NCBI GenBank assembly: GCA_965214995.1
Contig: CBDCCT010000002.1
Span: forward strand, 4,774,001 to 4,838,000
Reading direction: 5' to 3'
Length of the DNA: 64,000 bases
Source of the DNA: CBDCCT01 sp965214995
GTDB lineage: Bacteria; Deinococcota; Deinococci; Deinococcales; Trueperaceae
In this document: positions 33,514 through 41,776 of the stretch, one piece after another
Layout of the letters: each line of letters starts with the position of its first letter
How positions within the stretch are numbered: the first letter of the stretch is position 1
The notes under the pieces: generated by a model
The model's input: the letters and a program-made list of their open reading frames with translations, nothing else
Database searches by the model: none
What the model was told of the DNA's origin: nothing
Translations under genes and position numbers: made by a program

Positions 33514-34305
33514 TCAGCCCGGCAGCGGGTACAAGACGATGGGCGTGCTTGTGGGTTGCGGGCTTCCCCCGGGCGGCTCGAGCGTCACGCCGAAGGTGCT
33601 CCCCGCGGGCAAGGGGGCGGGGATGTTGACGACGCGGCTTTCGAACGTTCCCAAGGAGCGCGGCGTGTCCCCCACGATTTCCCAGGCTTGGTAGACGCTT
33701 TCAGGGGGCGGCTCGGCGTCAAAGACCACCAAGACGCTGTTGTCGGCGCGGCGCGCGAGGGTGCCGATGGGCTCGCTCTGGCTGTCGGTCAGGGTCTGAC
33801 ACACGCCATCCTGGCGCGCGCAGAGCATCTCGAGCTCGCTCACAATCTGGACGTCTTCGGAGCGCGGGCCGAATACGCTCAGCCAGGCCAGCACGACGAC
33901 GGCCGCGGCGGTAGCGAGCCCCAGCCACAGCGTCCGCATCGACCACGGCCCCGGCTGTGACCTCGGCTGTGACTCAATCTGCGGTGGCGCGTCCTCCGCC
34001 TCCTTTTCTCCCGCCTCTCTCGCTTCCCCAGGTTGTTCCGTCTGCGCCGTTCCGGTCTGTCTTTTATACACGCCGACTCTATCGGCGGGTGCCTGCTGAA
34101 TCCGCGCCAGCAGCTTCGCCTCGGCGTCTTCGGGCAGCACCTCGGGTGTGTTGGAGAGCGCGTAAGTTGCGAGCGCTTCGAAAGAGTCCTTGACCCACGC
34201 CGCCTCGTCTGGGTGCGCCCGGAGGTGCTGCGTCACCTCGTCTTCGTCCTTGGGAGAAAGCAGGCCCAGAACGTAGGCGACAAGGGTGTCTTGGTCTACG
34301 TTCAC
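33514..34305 (-). CDS. Anti-sigma factor (RskA-like)
   Basis: A 263-residue membrane protein: N-terminal sigma-binding helical domain (VLGLLSPKDEDEVTQHLRAHPDEA), a long Gln/Glu-rich linker, one membrane helix near 125-145 and an extracytoplasmic RskA-type domain (AEPPPESVYQAWEIVGDTPRSLG). It overlaps the sigma gene by 4 bases, so the two are coupled. The zinc motif HxxxCxxC of ZAS anti-sigmas is absent. Confidence 0.9.
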   Translation of the reverse strand: MNVDQDTLVAYVLGLLSPKDEDEVTQHLRAHPDEAAWVKDSFEALATYALSNTPEVLPEDAEAKLLARIQQAPADRVGVYKRQTGTAQTEQPGEAREAGEKEAEDAPPQIESQPRSQPGPWSMRTLWLGLATAAAVVVLAWLSVFGPRSEDVQIVSELEMLCARQDGVCQTLTDSQSEPIGTLARRADNSVLVVFDAEPPPESVYQAWEIVGDTPRSLGTFESRVVNIPAPLPAGSTFGVTLEPPGGSPQPTSTPIVLYPLPG

Positions 34306-34823
34306 AGCTCACCTCCCAGGGTCTCGCGCAGTTTGCCCAGCGCGGTGCGAAGTTTCGTCTTGACGGTGCCCAGGGGCTTGCCCGTCAGCTCGGCCAGTTG
34401 GCGGTGCGAGTGCCCCTCGTAAAAGGCCAGTTCGATAAGGTGCCGCTCCTCCTCCTCGAGGCTCGAGAGCGCCCCCTCGAGCTCGATGCGCTCCAGATGG
34501 TCGGGCGGCGGCGTGGGCGCATCCCAGTGCTCGAGCGGCATCAAGACCAGCTTGGTGCCCCGGATGCGGTTCAAAACCAGGCGGTGCGCAATCGTCACCA
34601 GCCAGGTTTTGGCGCTCGCCTGCCCCGGGTCGAACCGGTCCGCCGCCTCCCAGGCCCGCACAAACGCGTCCTGGACGCTCTGCTGCACCTCGTCGGGGTC
34701 GCGCAACATCCGCCGGGCGACCGCCGCCAGGTAGGGCGCGTAGCGCTTGTGGAGCTCGACCAGCGCGGCCTCGTCGCGCGCGGCCATCCGCTGGACCAAA
34801 AGCTCGTCGGTTCGCTCCTCCAC
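34302..34823 (-). CDS. ECF RNA polymerase sigma factor (SigK/RpoE-like)
   Basis: A 173-residue extracytoplasmic-function sigma factor with region 2 (YAPYLAAVARRMLRDPDEVQQSVQDAFVRAW) and region 4 (EGHSHRQLAELTGKPLGTVKTKLRTALGKLR). The start GTG 34823 codes for VEERTDE. It is probably autoregulated and controlled by the coupled anti-sigma. Its target stress is not evident. Confidence 0.93.
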   Translation of the reverse strand: MEERTDELLVQRMAARDEAALVELHKRYAPYLAAVARRMLRDPDEVQQSVQDAFVRAWEAADRFDPGQASAKTWLVTIAHRLVLNRIRGTKLVLMPLEHWDAPTPPPDHLERIELEGALSSLEEEERHLIELAFYEGHSHRQLAELTGKPLGTVKTKLRTALGKLRETLGGEL

Positions 34824-34965
34824 TAAAGGCTTACACCTGTGAGATAGGGTCTGGATGTATGAATGTGTATTATGCGTAGTCCATGATTTTTTGGCGCTGT
34901 CCGCCGGGGTACTCTGTAAATTCTACCCTCACCGCTTCTACGCGTGCGACCCCCAAACATGGGAT

Positions 34966-34981
34966 TTGACAAAGTAGTCAA
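34966..34981. promoter_or_regulatory. Inverted repeat TTGAC-N6-GTCAA upstream of the sigma gene
   Basis: TTGAC (34966-34970) and GTCAA (34977-34981) form a 5-bp dyad inside a 289-base gene-free stretch between sbcC and the sigma gene. It may be an operator or contain -35 elements on either strand. No other coding signal was seen in the stretch. Confidence 0.3.
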
Positions 34982-35041
34982 TACTAATACAGCGTCACCC
35001 GTGCTCGAGCGACTCAGCCCGTCCTTCCTGCAACCTTTGCA

Positions 35042-35071
35042 CCTGTGACTGTTCACCCTGTGACTGTTCAC
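35042..35071. repeat. Perfect tandem duplication of 15 bp
   Basis: CCTGTGACTGTTCAC occurs at 35042-35056 and again at 35057-35071, just beyond the 3' end of sbcC and 220 bases upstream of the sigma gene. It is either a paired regulator site or a recent duplication. Confidence 0.7.
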
Positions 35072-35111
35072 TATGTAGCCAATCATAACGCACCTCTTGG
35101 TCAATCGCTAA

Positions 35112-37910
35112 CTAATCATCCCACCGAACCGACGACCCCTGAGGCCCCTTTTGTACCACGAGCCGGTCGGGGAGGCGTTCCGAGAGCGCGCTCACGTGGG
35201 TAATCACGCCCACCATGCGCCCCTGCGCGGTGAGCGCCTGCAAAACTTGCGTCACCGAATGGAGCGTTTCCGCGTCTAGGGTGCCGAAGCCCTCGTCGAG
35301 AAAAAGCGCCCCCAGCGCCTTGCTGCCCGCCAAGATGTCCGAAAGCGCGAGCGCGAGCGCGAGGCTGGTGATGAACGACTCGCCGCCCGAGAGCGTCTTG
35401 GCGCTCCGCAGTTCGCCCGTGTTCCAGGTGTCTAAAACGTGGTAGTCGCCCTCGGTGAAAAGGAGGTCGTAGCGCCCCTCGGTCACCTCGCGGACGATTT
35501 GCGAGGCGCGCGCGGCCAGCTTAGCCTGCACCCGCGTCATGAGGAAGTCGGGGAACTTGTCCGAGCGCAGGTCGAGCGAGAGGAGGCGGTAGAGGGAATG
35601 TTCGCCCTCGAGCCTAGCGGCGCGTTCGCGCAACCCCTTGGCGCGTTCCAAAAGGCGCTCGACCCCCTCGAGCTCCCCCGCCGCCCCGCCCAGACGCCGC
35701 TGCACGGCCTCGAGCGAGTCTTCAAGCTCCTCGCGCTTCGCCTTCGCCTCCGCCAACGCCCCCGCGTCGAGCGTCCGCCCTGCAAGCTTGGCCTGAAGCT
35801 CGACCGCCTTGCGTTCGGCGGCGTCGCGCTGGGTCTCGAAAGACTTAACGCGCGTTTCCAGCACCCCCAGCCTGGCCTCGGGCAGCACCGCCGCGCGCAC
35901 CTCGGCGGCGTCTGCGAAGCCGGTTCGGTGGAGCGCCTCCTCAAAGGCTTGGGCGGCGCTTGCGGCCTCTTCAGAACGTTCGGCAAGGCGCGTGCCCAGC
36001 ATCTCCACCTTTGTTTCGTGTGTCTCTAATGCGCCCCGCGCCCCCTCTCGAGCCGTGCGCGCGGCGTCGAGCGCGTTTTGCAGCCCTTTACGCTCCGCGG
36101 TGAGTTGGGCGTAGGCGCGCTCCGGGTCGAGGCCGTTGGCGCGCCCCCGGATGGTTTGGGCGAGACTTGCGAGAAGCCCCACCCGCCGCTCCTCCAAAAG
36201 CCGCTCCAACGCCTCCGGCTCGAGCGTGCTAAAACCTGTGAAGCTCGAGCCCGCCTCTTCCAACCCTCGCTGAGCCCGCGCCAACGCCGCCTCGGTTTTG
36301 GAAATCTCCCCTTTCCAATCTCCTAAGCGCGCCTCCAACGTACTCAATTTGCCGTTCGCATCACGATATTCGTCCAAAAGCCGCTCACGCGCCTCCTTGG
36401 CGGCGTCTCGTTCGCGCACCAGGCGGGGCAGGTCGGTGTGCGTCTCGGGCGGGAGAGTTTGCACCGGCTGCGTGCAAACCGGGCAGGGCTCGCCCACGTG
36501 GAGGTGGGTGCGGAGCGCGGCGGCGCGGTTCTCAATTTCGGCGCGTTTATACGCCTCTTCCGCTGCGTCCTGGCGCTCCCTGGCGGCGAGGCCCCGCTCT
36601 TTAATCTTTTCAATCTCGCCTCGAAGCGCCTTGACGTCCCCTTCGCCCCGCCCAAAGGTCGCCTTGGCCGTCTCTACCGCCCGCTGAGCCTCTCCCACGT
36701 CCCGCTGCGCGCGTTTGAGCGCGGGGAGACCCAACAACTGCGCCTGGAGCGTGTCCCAGGCGGCTTCATCGTAAGTCACGTCCGGTGTGGCCTGCTCGGC
36801 CAGCGCCAGGTCGCCCCCGCGCGACCGGAGGAGCGTGACGAGGGGCCGGAGTTCGGCCAGGGCCTCGAGCCTCTCGCTCAACTCCGGTATCTTGGCCGCG
36901 CCTTGTTCCGCCTCTTCAAACCGCGCCTCGGCGAGACGCGCCGCTTCCCGCGCCGCCTCCCGCGCGGCCTCGCCCGCCGCCCGCTCCCGCCGCGCCGCCT
37001 CCAACTTGCGCTGACGTTCGTCCAACGCCGTAAGGTGAGGCGCGACGAGCGCCGCCTCCCGCGCCTTTGAAAGCGTCCGCCGCGCCGCCGCCACCTCCTC
37101 TTCCTGCGCTTTTAAGTTGTTAAGCTGCCGCTCCACCCCCGCCTGCTCGTCGAGGAGTGCCGCCACCGCCTCGAGCTCTTTCAACCTTTGTGCGACGCTT
37201 TCACGCTCCCCCTCGAGCCCGGTTTTACGCGCCTTGAGCTCCTCCAACTCCTTTTTAAGCTCGCGCCGCCTTTCGGGCGTGGCCCCCGCGTAGTCCTGCT
37301 CGAGCCGCGTCCGAAGCCCCGCCGCCTCGCTCTGCGCGGCCCGCGCTCGTTCACCCGCGAGGCGCGCAATTCTTTCGACCGTGCCAAGGTTGAGGAGGCT
37401 GACGAGGAGCTTGCGCCTCTCAGAGGCGTTGCCGCGCAAAAATTCGTCGAAGGCTCCCTGCGGCAGCAAGACCGCGCGGGTAAAGCCCTCGTAGTCGAGG
37501 CCGATGATGTCGGTAAGCTTGGCGTTGGCCTCCTTCATTTTCTCGCTCTCGGGAAGCTGCCGCCACGTCGCGTCCTTTTGCAACCGTTCGATGCGCGTCT
37601 GGTTGTCCGGGCCACGGCTCCCTTTACGCTCGGACACGCGCGTGACGCGGTAGGTGGTGTCTCTGTCGGTGCGGAACTCGAGCGTCACAAACATGCTCTG
37701 CAAGCCAGGCGAGATGAGCGCGTCCACCAGCCCCCTCGAGCCCAAGCGCGCCGTTTGTCCATAAAGCGCGTACGTCACCGCGTCGAGCAGCGTCGACTTG
37801 CCCGCCCCGGTGGGCCCGGAGATGGCGAAAAGGTCTAAGTCCTCAAAGTTGACTTCGGTCGATTCCCGAAAACAAGCAAAGCCGCCCAGCGTAAGCTTGA
37901 GCGGTCTCAC
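35112..37910 (-). CDS. sbcC: DNA double-strand break repair ATPase SbcC
   Basis: A 932-residue Rad50-type SMC-like protein. The Walker A GPTGAGKSTLLD is near residue 34, two very long coiled coils flank the zinc hook CPVC (HVGEPCPVCTQPVQ) near the middle, and the signature LSGGESF and Walker B LFLDEGFGTLD are near the C-terminus. With SbcD it opens hairpins and processes DNA ends. It overlaps sbcD by 4 bases. Confidence 0.96.
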   Translation of the reverse strand: MRPLKLTLGGFACFRESTEVNFEDLDLFAISGPTGAGKSTLLDAVTYALYGQTARLGSRGLVDALISPGLQSMFVTLEFRTDRDTTYRVTRVSERKGSRGPDNQTRIERLQKDATWRQLPESEKMKEANAKLTDIIGLDYEGFTRAVLLPQGAFDEFLRGNASERRKLLVSLLNLGTVERIARLAGERARAAQSEAAGLRTRLEQDYAGATPERRRELKKELEELKARKTGLEGERESVAQRLKELEAVAALLDEQAGVERQLNNLKAQEEEVAAARRTLSKAREAALVAPHLTALDERQRKLEAARRERAAGEAAREAAREAARLAEARFEEAEQGAAKIPELSERLEALAELRPLVTLLRSRGGDLALAEQATPDVTYDEAAWDTLQAQLLGLPALKRAQRDVGEAQRAVETAKATFGRGEGDVKALRGEIEKIKERGLAARERQDAAEEAYKRAEIENRAAALRTHLHVGEPCPVCTQPVQTLPPETHTDLPRLVRERDAAKEARERLLDEYRDANGKLSTLEARLGDWKGEISKTEAALARAQRGLEEAGSSFTGFSTLEPEALERLLEERRVGLLASLAQTIRGRANGLDPERAYAQLTAERKGLQNALDAARTAREGARGALETHETKVEMLGTRLAERSEEAASAAQAFEEALHRTGFADAAEVRAAVLPEARLGVLETRVKSFETQRDAAERKAVELQAKLAGRTLDAGALAEAKAKREELEDSLEAVQRRLGGAAGELEGVERLLERAKGLRERAARLEGEHSLYRLLSLDLRSDKFPDFLMTRVQAKLAARASQIVREVTEGRYDLLFTEGDYHVLDTWNTGELRSAKTLSGGESFITSLALALALSDILAGSKALGALFLDEGFGTLDAETLHSVTQVLQALTAQGRMVGVITHVSALSERLPDRLVVQKGPQGSSVRWDD

Positions 37911-39142
37911 AGCGCCCCCTCCGGCACAGTGTTTTTTGCTGTATCTTTTGTTACCGCGTCCCCGGCCTCTTCTTCGTCTTCAAGCACCGTTTTGTAGAGC
38001 CCCAAAAACGCCTCGCGCAGTTCGTCGGGCAGGTCGTCCGCCCGCCCCTCGCGGTAATACTGCGCGTAGGCGTCCACGAGCTCGACCTTTTCCAGGTCCA
38101 CGCCGCCGGGGGCGGGTCCTTCCGCCTCGGGCAGCGTTTGCTCCACGGTGAGGACGTTGGGCAAACTTGCCTTGACGCGGTCTTTGAGGCCCGGCTCGGG
38201 GTGAGAAAGCTCGAGCACGATCTTAAGCCAGCCGTCGAAGGAAGAAAGCTCGAGCAGCTTACGCTCCACCTCCTCGCGTTTCACCTTCACGCGCCCCAGC
38301 CTTCGACCCGCCCGCACCTCGTGCCGCCTGACGAGTTCGGTGGGGCGGCCCGCTCTCGCCTCAACGATGTCCACATATTTTGTGGTCCCCTGTTCGCCAA
38401 AGTCGAGTTGCAAGGGCGAACCCACGTAACGCGCCGCATATTCGGGAAAGTCTTTGACGGGCTGCGGCTTATGGATATGCCCGAGCGCCACGTACGAAAC
38501 GTTCTCGGGGAAAATATCCGGGCTCAGGCTGTAGTTCTCGGTGCAGTGAAAGCTGTATTCGGAGTTCGACAGCGTCGCGCCGTTCATGGTCGTGTGCATG
38601 ACGAGCAGGTTCACCGTGTCGGCGCTGAAAGGCTTGGTGAGGTTCTGGATGAGCCCCCGCATTCCCGCCTGATACCGCTCGCGCCACGCCCCGGCGTCCC
38701 CTTCCAAAAGCTCTAAAACCTTGACGATGCGGCGCTCCGACACAAAGGGCAGCGCGGCAATCTGCGCAACCTCGTCGCCAAAGCGCATCTCAAAGCTGCC
38801 TCCCTGCCCCGCCACCTTAGCCTCGCCAAAGGCGCGCACGTTCACAAGTTTTAAAAGCCCGCCCACCGCGTCCAAGCGGCTCGGCGCGTCGTGGTTGCCC
38901 GCAATGGCTACGCTCGGAATCCCCGCGCGGCCCGTGGTGAGGAAAAATTCATAAATCGCCTCTTCGGCCTCAGCACCCGGATTTTTGGTGTCGTAAAGGT
39001 CGCCCGCGACCAGTATCAGGTCAACTTGTTCTTCAATCGCCAGCGCCGCGATTTCTTGCAGGACGGCGCGGATTTCGGGGGTGCGGTTCACGCCGTGCAG
39101 GCTGCGCCCGGCGTGCCAGTCGGCGGTGTGGAGGATTTTCAT
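37907..39142 (-). CDS. sbcD: DNA repair nuclease SbcD
   Basis: A 411-residue Mre11-type nuclease. The metallophosphoesterase motifs are in order: HTADWHAG at the N-terminus, VAGDLYDTKNP, GNHDAPSRL, MHTT and ALGHIHKPQ. The C-terminal part forms the DNA/SbcC-binding cap. First gene of the sbcDC operon. Confidence 0.96.
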   Translation of the reverse strand: MKILHTADWHAGRSLHGVNRTPEIRAVLQEIAALAIEEQVDLILVAGDLYDTKNPGAEAEEAIYEFFLTTGRAGIPSVAIAGNHDAPSRLDAVGGLLKLVNVRAFGEAKVAGQGGSFEMRFGDEVAQIAALPFVSERRIVKVLELLEGDAGAWRERYQAGMRGLIQNLTKPFSADTVNLLVMHTTMNGATLSNSEYSFHCTENYSLSPDIFPENVSYVALGHIHKPQPVKDFPEYAARYVGSPLQLDFGEQGTTKYVDIVEARAGRPTELVRRHEVRAGRRLGRVKVKREEVERKLLELSSFDGWLKIVLELSHPEPGLKDRVKASLPNVLTVEQTLPEAEGPAPGGVDLEKVELVDAYAQYYREGRADDLPDELREAFLGLYKTVLEDEEEAGDAVTKDTAKNTVPEGAL

Positions 39143-39218
39143 AAGGTGAGAAGGGTTGAGTGAACGAATTTGGAACGAGTTAGCATAACGTTATTTTACG
39201 CGCTAGAAACCTCCTGCA

Positions 39219-39584
39219 TCAGCCCGGCAAGCTTCTTATGCGCACCCCCCTTGACTGCACCACCACGAAACGCCCCCATAGCTTCACGTTTTGCACCTCG
39301 ACAAGGCGCACCACTTTCTCCACCACGTCCCGCTTTTCATGCTGTTGATACCGCAAAAAGACAACGCTCACGTCCCCCGCGCCTGCTAAATAAACCAAGC
39401 GCCCAAAATCGCTGTCCTCGGTCAAGAGAATACGGCTCTCCCGTTTTGCCAACGCGACAACGTCTCTGTCCGTCGCACCGCCCATTACTTCCGCAACGCT
39501 TTGAACATCGTGTCCTGCTGTTTGAAGTGCGTAATAGAAGGCGAAGTCACAACTTTCATCAATCAAAAAGCGTAATGGGTTCAA
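39219..39584 (-). CDS. DUF5615 PIN-like toxin
   Basis: A 121-residue Mut7-C/PIN-like protein. The family core RFLIDESCDF...LLTEDSDFGRLVYLAG carries the paired Asp residues. The start is placed at TTG 39584, 7 bases after the DUF433 gene; the frame stays open upstream but runs through the antitoxin gene. DUF433-DUF5615 pairs are recognised toxin-antitoxin modules. Confidence 0.82.
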   Translation of the reverse strand: MNPLRFLIDESCDFAFYYALQTAGHDVQSVAEVMGGATDRDVVALAKRESRILLTEDSDFGRLVYLAGAGDVSVVFLRYQQHEKRDVVEKVVRLVEVQNVKLWGRFVVVQSRGVRIRSLPG

Positions 39585-39591
39585 TATAAAC

Positions 39592-39828
39592 TCAAGCCGG
39601 CTTCTTAAGCAGCACGGTTTCATCAAGAGAAACCGCCGCAGCCGCGTAAGCCAGCGCAGCATAGATGTCCTCTTTGACCAGGTGGGGATAAGCTTCCAAA
39701 AGCTCAGCCGTGCTCGAGCCCTCGGAAAGCTTTTTCAGAAGTAACGCAACTGGGACGCGCGTCCCTTTGATGACGGGCTTTCCCACCATCACTTCCGGAT
39801 TAATTTCGATACGCTCGGCTAGTTTCAT
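39592..39828 (-). CDS. DUF433 antitoxin
   Basis: A 78-residue protein with the DUF433 hallmark EINPEVMVGKPVIKGTRVPVALLLKKLSEG and a helical PHLVKEDIYAALAYA tail. Start ATG 39828 (MKLAERIEI), preceded by GGGAAACGA; the upstream in-frame extension is non-conserved. Partner of the following DUF5615 gene. Confidence 0.88.
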   Translation of the reverse strand: MKLAERIEINPEVMVGKPVIKGTRVPVALLLKKLSEGSSTAELLEAYPHLVKEDIYAALAYAAAAVSLDETVLLKKPA

Positions 39829-39860
39829 TCTTCGTTTCCCTCTGTCTCTACGTCCTGTCT

Positions 39861-40184
39861 CTACGTCCACTTCGCCCCCCACGCCCCCATCGCCTCAATC
39901 ACGGGCCGCAGCGCCTCCCCGCGTTCGGTGAGCGTGTACTCGACCCTGGGCGGCACCTCGGGGTAGACGGTGCGTTCCAGAATCTCGTGGGCCTCGAGCT
40001 CCCTCAGCCTGTCCGTCAAGGTTTTAGGCGAGATGCCCGTGAGGCTCGAGCGTATCTCGCCAAAGCGCTTCGTGCCGCCCAGAAGCTCGCGCAAAATGAG
40101 CGTCGTCCACTTGCCCCCGATGATGTCCACCGTGCGCTCCACCACGCACTGTCCTTTGGTCTGCGCAAGTACGTCGTAACTCAT
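39861..40184 (-). CDS. HxlR-family transcription regulator
   Basis: A 107-residue winged-helix regulator with the family sequence CVVERTVDIIGGKWTTLILRELLGGTKRFGEIRSSLTGISPKTLTDRLRELE. The Cys near residue 12 is at the position used for thiol sensing in YodB/HypR-type members. Start ATG 40184 (MSYDV). It is divergent from a four-gene redox operon it probably controls. Confidence 0.92.
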   Translation of the reverse strand: MSYDVLAQTKGQCVVERTVDIIGGKWTTLILRELLGGTKRFGEIRSSLTGISPKTLTDRLRELEAHEILERTVYPEVPPRVEYTLTERGEALRPVIEAMGAWGAKWT

Positions 40185-40221
40185 CTCATAAAGTATAGAG
40201 CCAAACCGGCGGGATGCCAAC

Positions 40222-40239
40222 CCGAAGCTTCATCTTCGG
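40222..40239 (-). promoter_or_regulatory. Hairpin in the hxlR leader
   Basis: CCGAAG (40222-40227) and CTTCGG (40234-40239) form a perfect 6-bp hairpin with a 6-base loop, 38 bases upstream of the hxlR start. Confidence 0.4.
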
Positions 40240-40240
40240 T

Positions 40241-40267
40241 AAGTAGTTTGCTTTTTGGATACTACTT
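40241..40267. promoter_or_regulatory. Candidate HxlR operator
   Basis: Perfect dyad AAGTAGT (40241-40247), 13-base spacer, ACTACTT (40261-40267), placed in the divergent intergenic region. Spacing and AT-rich centre suit a winged-helix dimer. The assignment to HxlR rests on position. Confidence 0.55.
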
Positions 40268-40414
40268 CACAAGTGAAACTAAGAATGGTAGCCTTTCTTT
40301 ACAAGGGACAGTTCGTGTGCCTCAGCTTGCGTACGATGGGGTACGTGGTGGCGAATTGCAGAACGCCTCACAAAACGAACTTAGACGACACTACAGACAC
40401 ATAAAGGAGCAGTC

Positions 40415-40450
40415 ATGAGACAGTTTATTGTTCACGGGACCAAGTCGTGA
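40415..40450 (+). CDS. 11-residue leader peptide coupled to the NAD(P)H-binding gene
   Basis: ATG 40415 is preceded by AAGGAG (40404-40409), a strong ribosome site, and encodes MRQFIVHGTKS before TGA. The stop overlaps the GTG start of the next gene (GTGA). Ribosomes can thus be delivered by the leader and reinitiate. It may instead mark an ancestral start lost by frameshift. Peptide function unknown. Confidence 0.5.
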   Translation: MRQFIVHGTKS

Positions 40451-41076
40451 AGCTCGCCGTTTTTGGGGCCACGGGCAAAACGGGGATTCCGCTTGTAAAG
40501 CAGGCGCTCGAGGCGGGGCACGAGGTCAAAGCTTTCGTCCGCTCTCCCGAAAAGATGCCCATAAAACACGAACGCCTGGAACTCGTCCAGGGCGACGCCA
40601 CCGACCCCAAGGCGGTCGAGCGGGCGGTCGAGGGGACGGACGCGGTGCTGAGCGCTTTGGGTCACGCCAAGGGTTCGCCCGACGACGTGCAGACCGTCGC
40701 CACGCGCAACATCGTCGCGGCGATGAAGCGGCACAAGGTGGAGCGCATCGTCAGCCTCACGGGCGCGGGCGTGAGCGACCCGCAAGACCGGCCCAAACTC
40801 ACGGACCGCGCCATCAAGTTTCTACTCTCCACCCTCCAAAGAAGCGTGCTCACCGACGCCGAGAACCACGCCGACGTGCTCCGCAGGAGCGGCCTGGACT
40901 GGGTTATCGTGCGCGGCCCGATGCTGACCGAGGGCCCGCACACGGGCCGCTACAAAGTCGGCTACGTCGGCAAGAACAGCGGGATGCGCGCGTCGCGGGC
41001 GGACGTGGCCGACTTTATGCTCAAACAGCTCACCGACGACCGCTATTTGCACCAGGCCCCGATGGTGAGTTCTTAG
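40447..41076 (+). CDS. NAD(P)H-binding atypical SDR (NmrA/YwnB-like)
   Basis: A 209-residue Rossmann protein beginning VKLAVFGATGKTGIPLVKQALEAGHEVKAFVRSPEK, with GDATDPKAVERAV and the GADAV-like TDAVLSALG stretch. The YxxxK pair is not clear, as in NmrA-like sensors and NADPH-dependent reductases of this group. Start GTG 40447, coupled to the leader peptide. First main gene of the HxlR-linked operon. Confidence 0.88.
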   Translation: MKLAVFGATGKTGIPLVKQALEAGHEVKAFVRSPEKMPIKHERLELVQGDATDPKAVERAVEGTDAVLSALGHAKGSPDDVQTVATRNIVAAMKRHKVERIVSLTGAGVSDPQDRPKLTDRAIKFLLSTLQRSVLTDAENHADVLRRSGLDWVIVRGPMLTEGPHTGRYKVGYVGKNSGMRASRADVADFMLKQLTDDRYLHQAPMVSS

Positions 41077-41077
41077 G

Positions 41078-41776
41078 ATGATGAACGAGACCAGAACAAA
41101 ACCCATCGAGATTGACGTTTATGCGGACATGGTCTGCCCCTGGTGTTACGTCGGCGAGGCGCACTTGGAAGAGGCGCTCGCCGCGCGCCCCGAGCTGGAC
41201 GTGACGCTGCGCTGGCACCCCTTTCAACTGCGGCCCGAGATGCCCGCCCAAGGCGAGCCCTGGCGCGCGTTTGCCGAGGAAAAGTTTGGCGGCTGGGCGG
41301 GGGCTAGAAGCGCATTTAAGCACGTGGCCGAGGTCGGCTCGAGGGCGGGCCTCACCTTTAATTTTGAAAAGGTGGCGAGCGCGCCCAACACCCTAGACGC
41401 GCACCGGCTCATTCTGATGGCGGCGGAACGGGACAAGGGAATGGAAGCGGCCAAGGCGCTTTTTGGGGCGTACTTTAGCGAGGGCCGCGACCTCAATAGC
41501 TTGGACGACCTCTTGGCGGTTGCGAAACGCGTGGGTCTGGAGGAGGAGGCGGTGCGCGCGTTTCTACGGAGCGACGCGGGCACGGCGGAGGTCTGGGCGA
41601 GTCAGGAGCGGGCGCATAGGCTGGGCGTCTCGAGCGTCCCCTTTTACGTCCTCAACAACCAGTACGGCGTGTCGGGCGCGAGACCGCCCGAAGTCTTTTT
41701 GCAGGCTCTCGACACCGTACAGGCCGACATGTCACAACATGCGGCACAACGCACGACAGAAAAGGCGGGTATATGA
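41078..41776 (+). CDS. DsbA/FrnE-family thiol oxidoreductase
   Basis: A 232-residue thioredoxin-fold protein with active-site CPWC at 20-23, a helical insertion and cis-Pro loop GVSSVPFYVLNN. It belongs to the FrnE/2-hydroxychromene isomerase group. No signal peptide, so cytosolic. FrnE is linked to oxidative stress in Deinococcus radiodurans (family knowledge). It starts directly after the upstream stop and overlaps the next gene by 4 bases. Confidence 0.92.
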   Translation: MMNETRTKPIEIDVYADMVCPWCYVGEAHLEEALAARPELDVTLRWHPFQLRPEMPAQGEPWRAFAEEKFGGWAGARSAFKHVAEVGSRAGLTFNFEKVASAPNTLDAHRLILMAAERDKGMEAAKALFGAYFSEGRDLNSLDDLLAVAKRVGLEEEAVRAFLRSDAGTAEVWASQERAHRLGVSSVPFYVLNNQYGVSGARPPEVFLQALDTVQADMSQHAAQRTTEKAGI

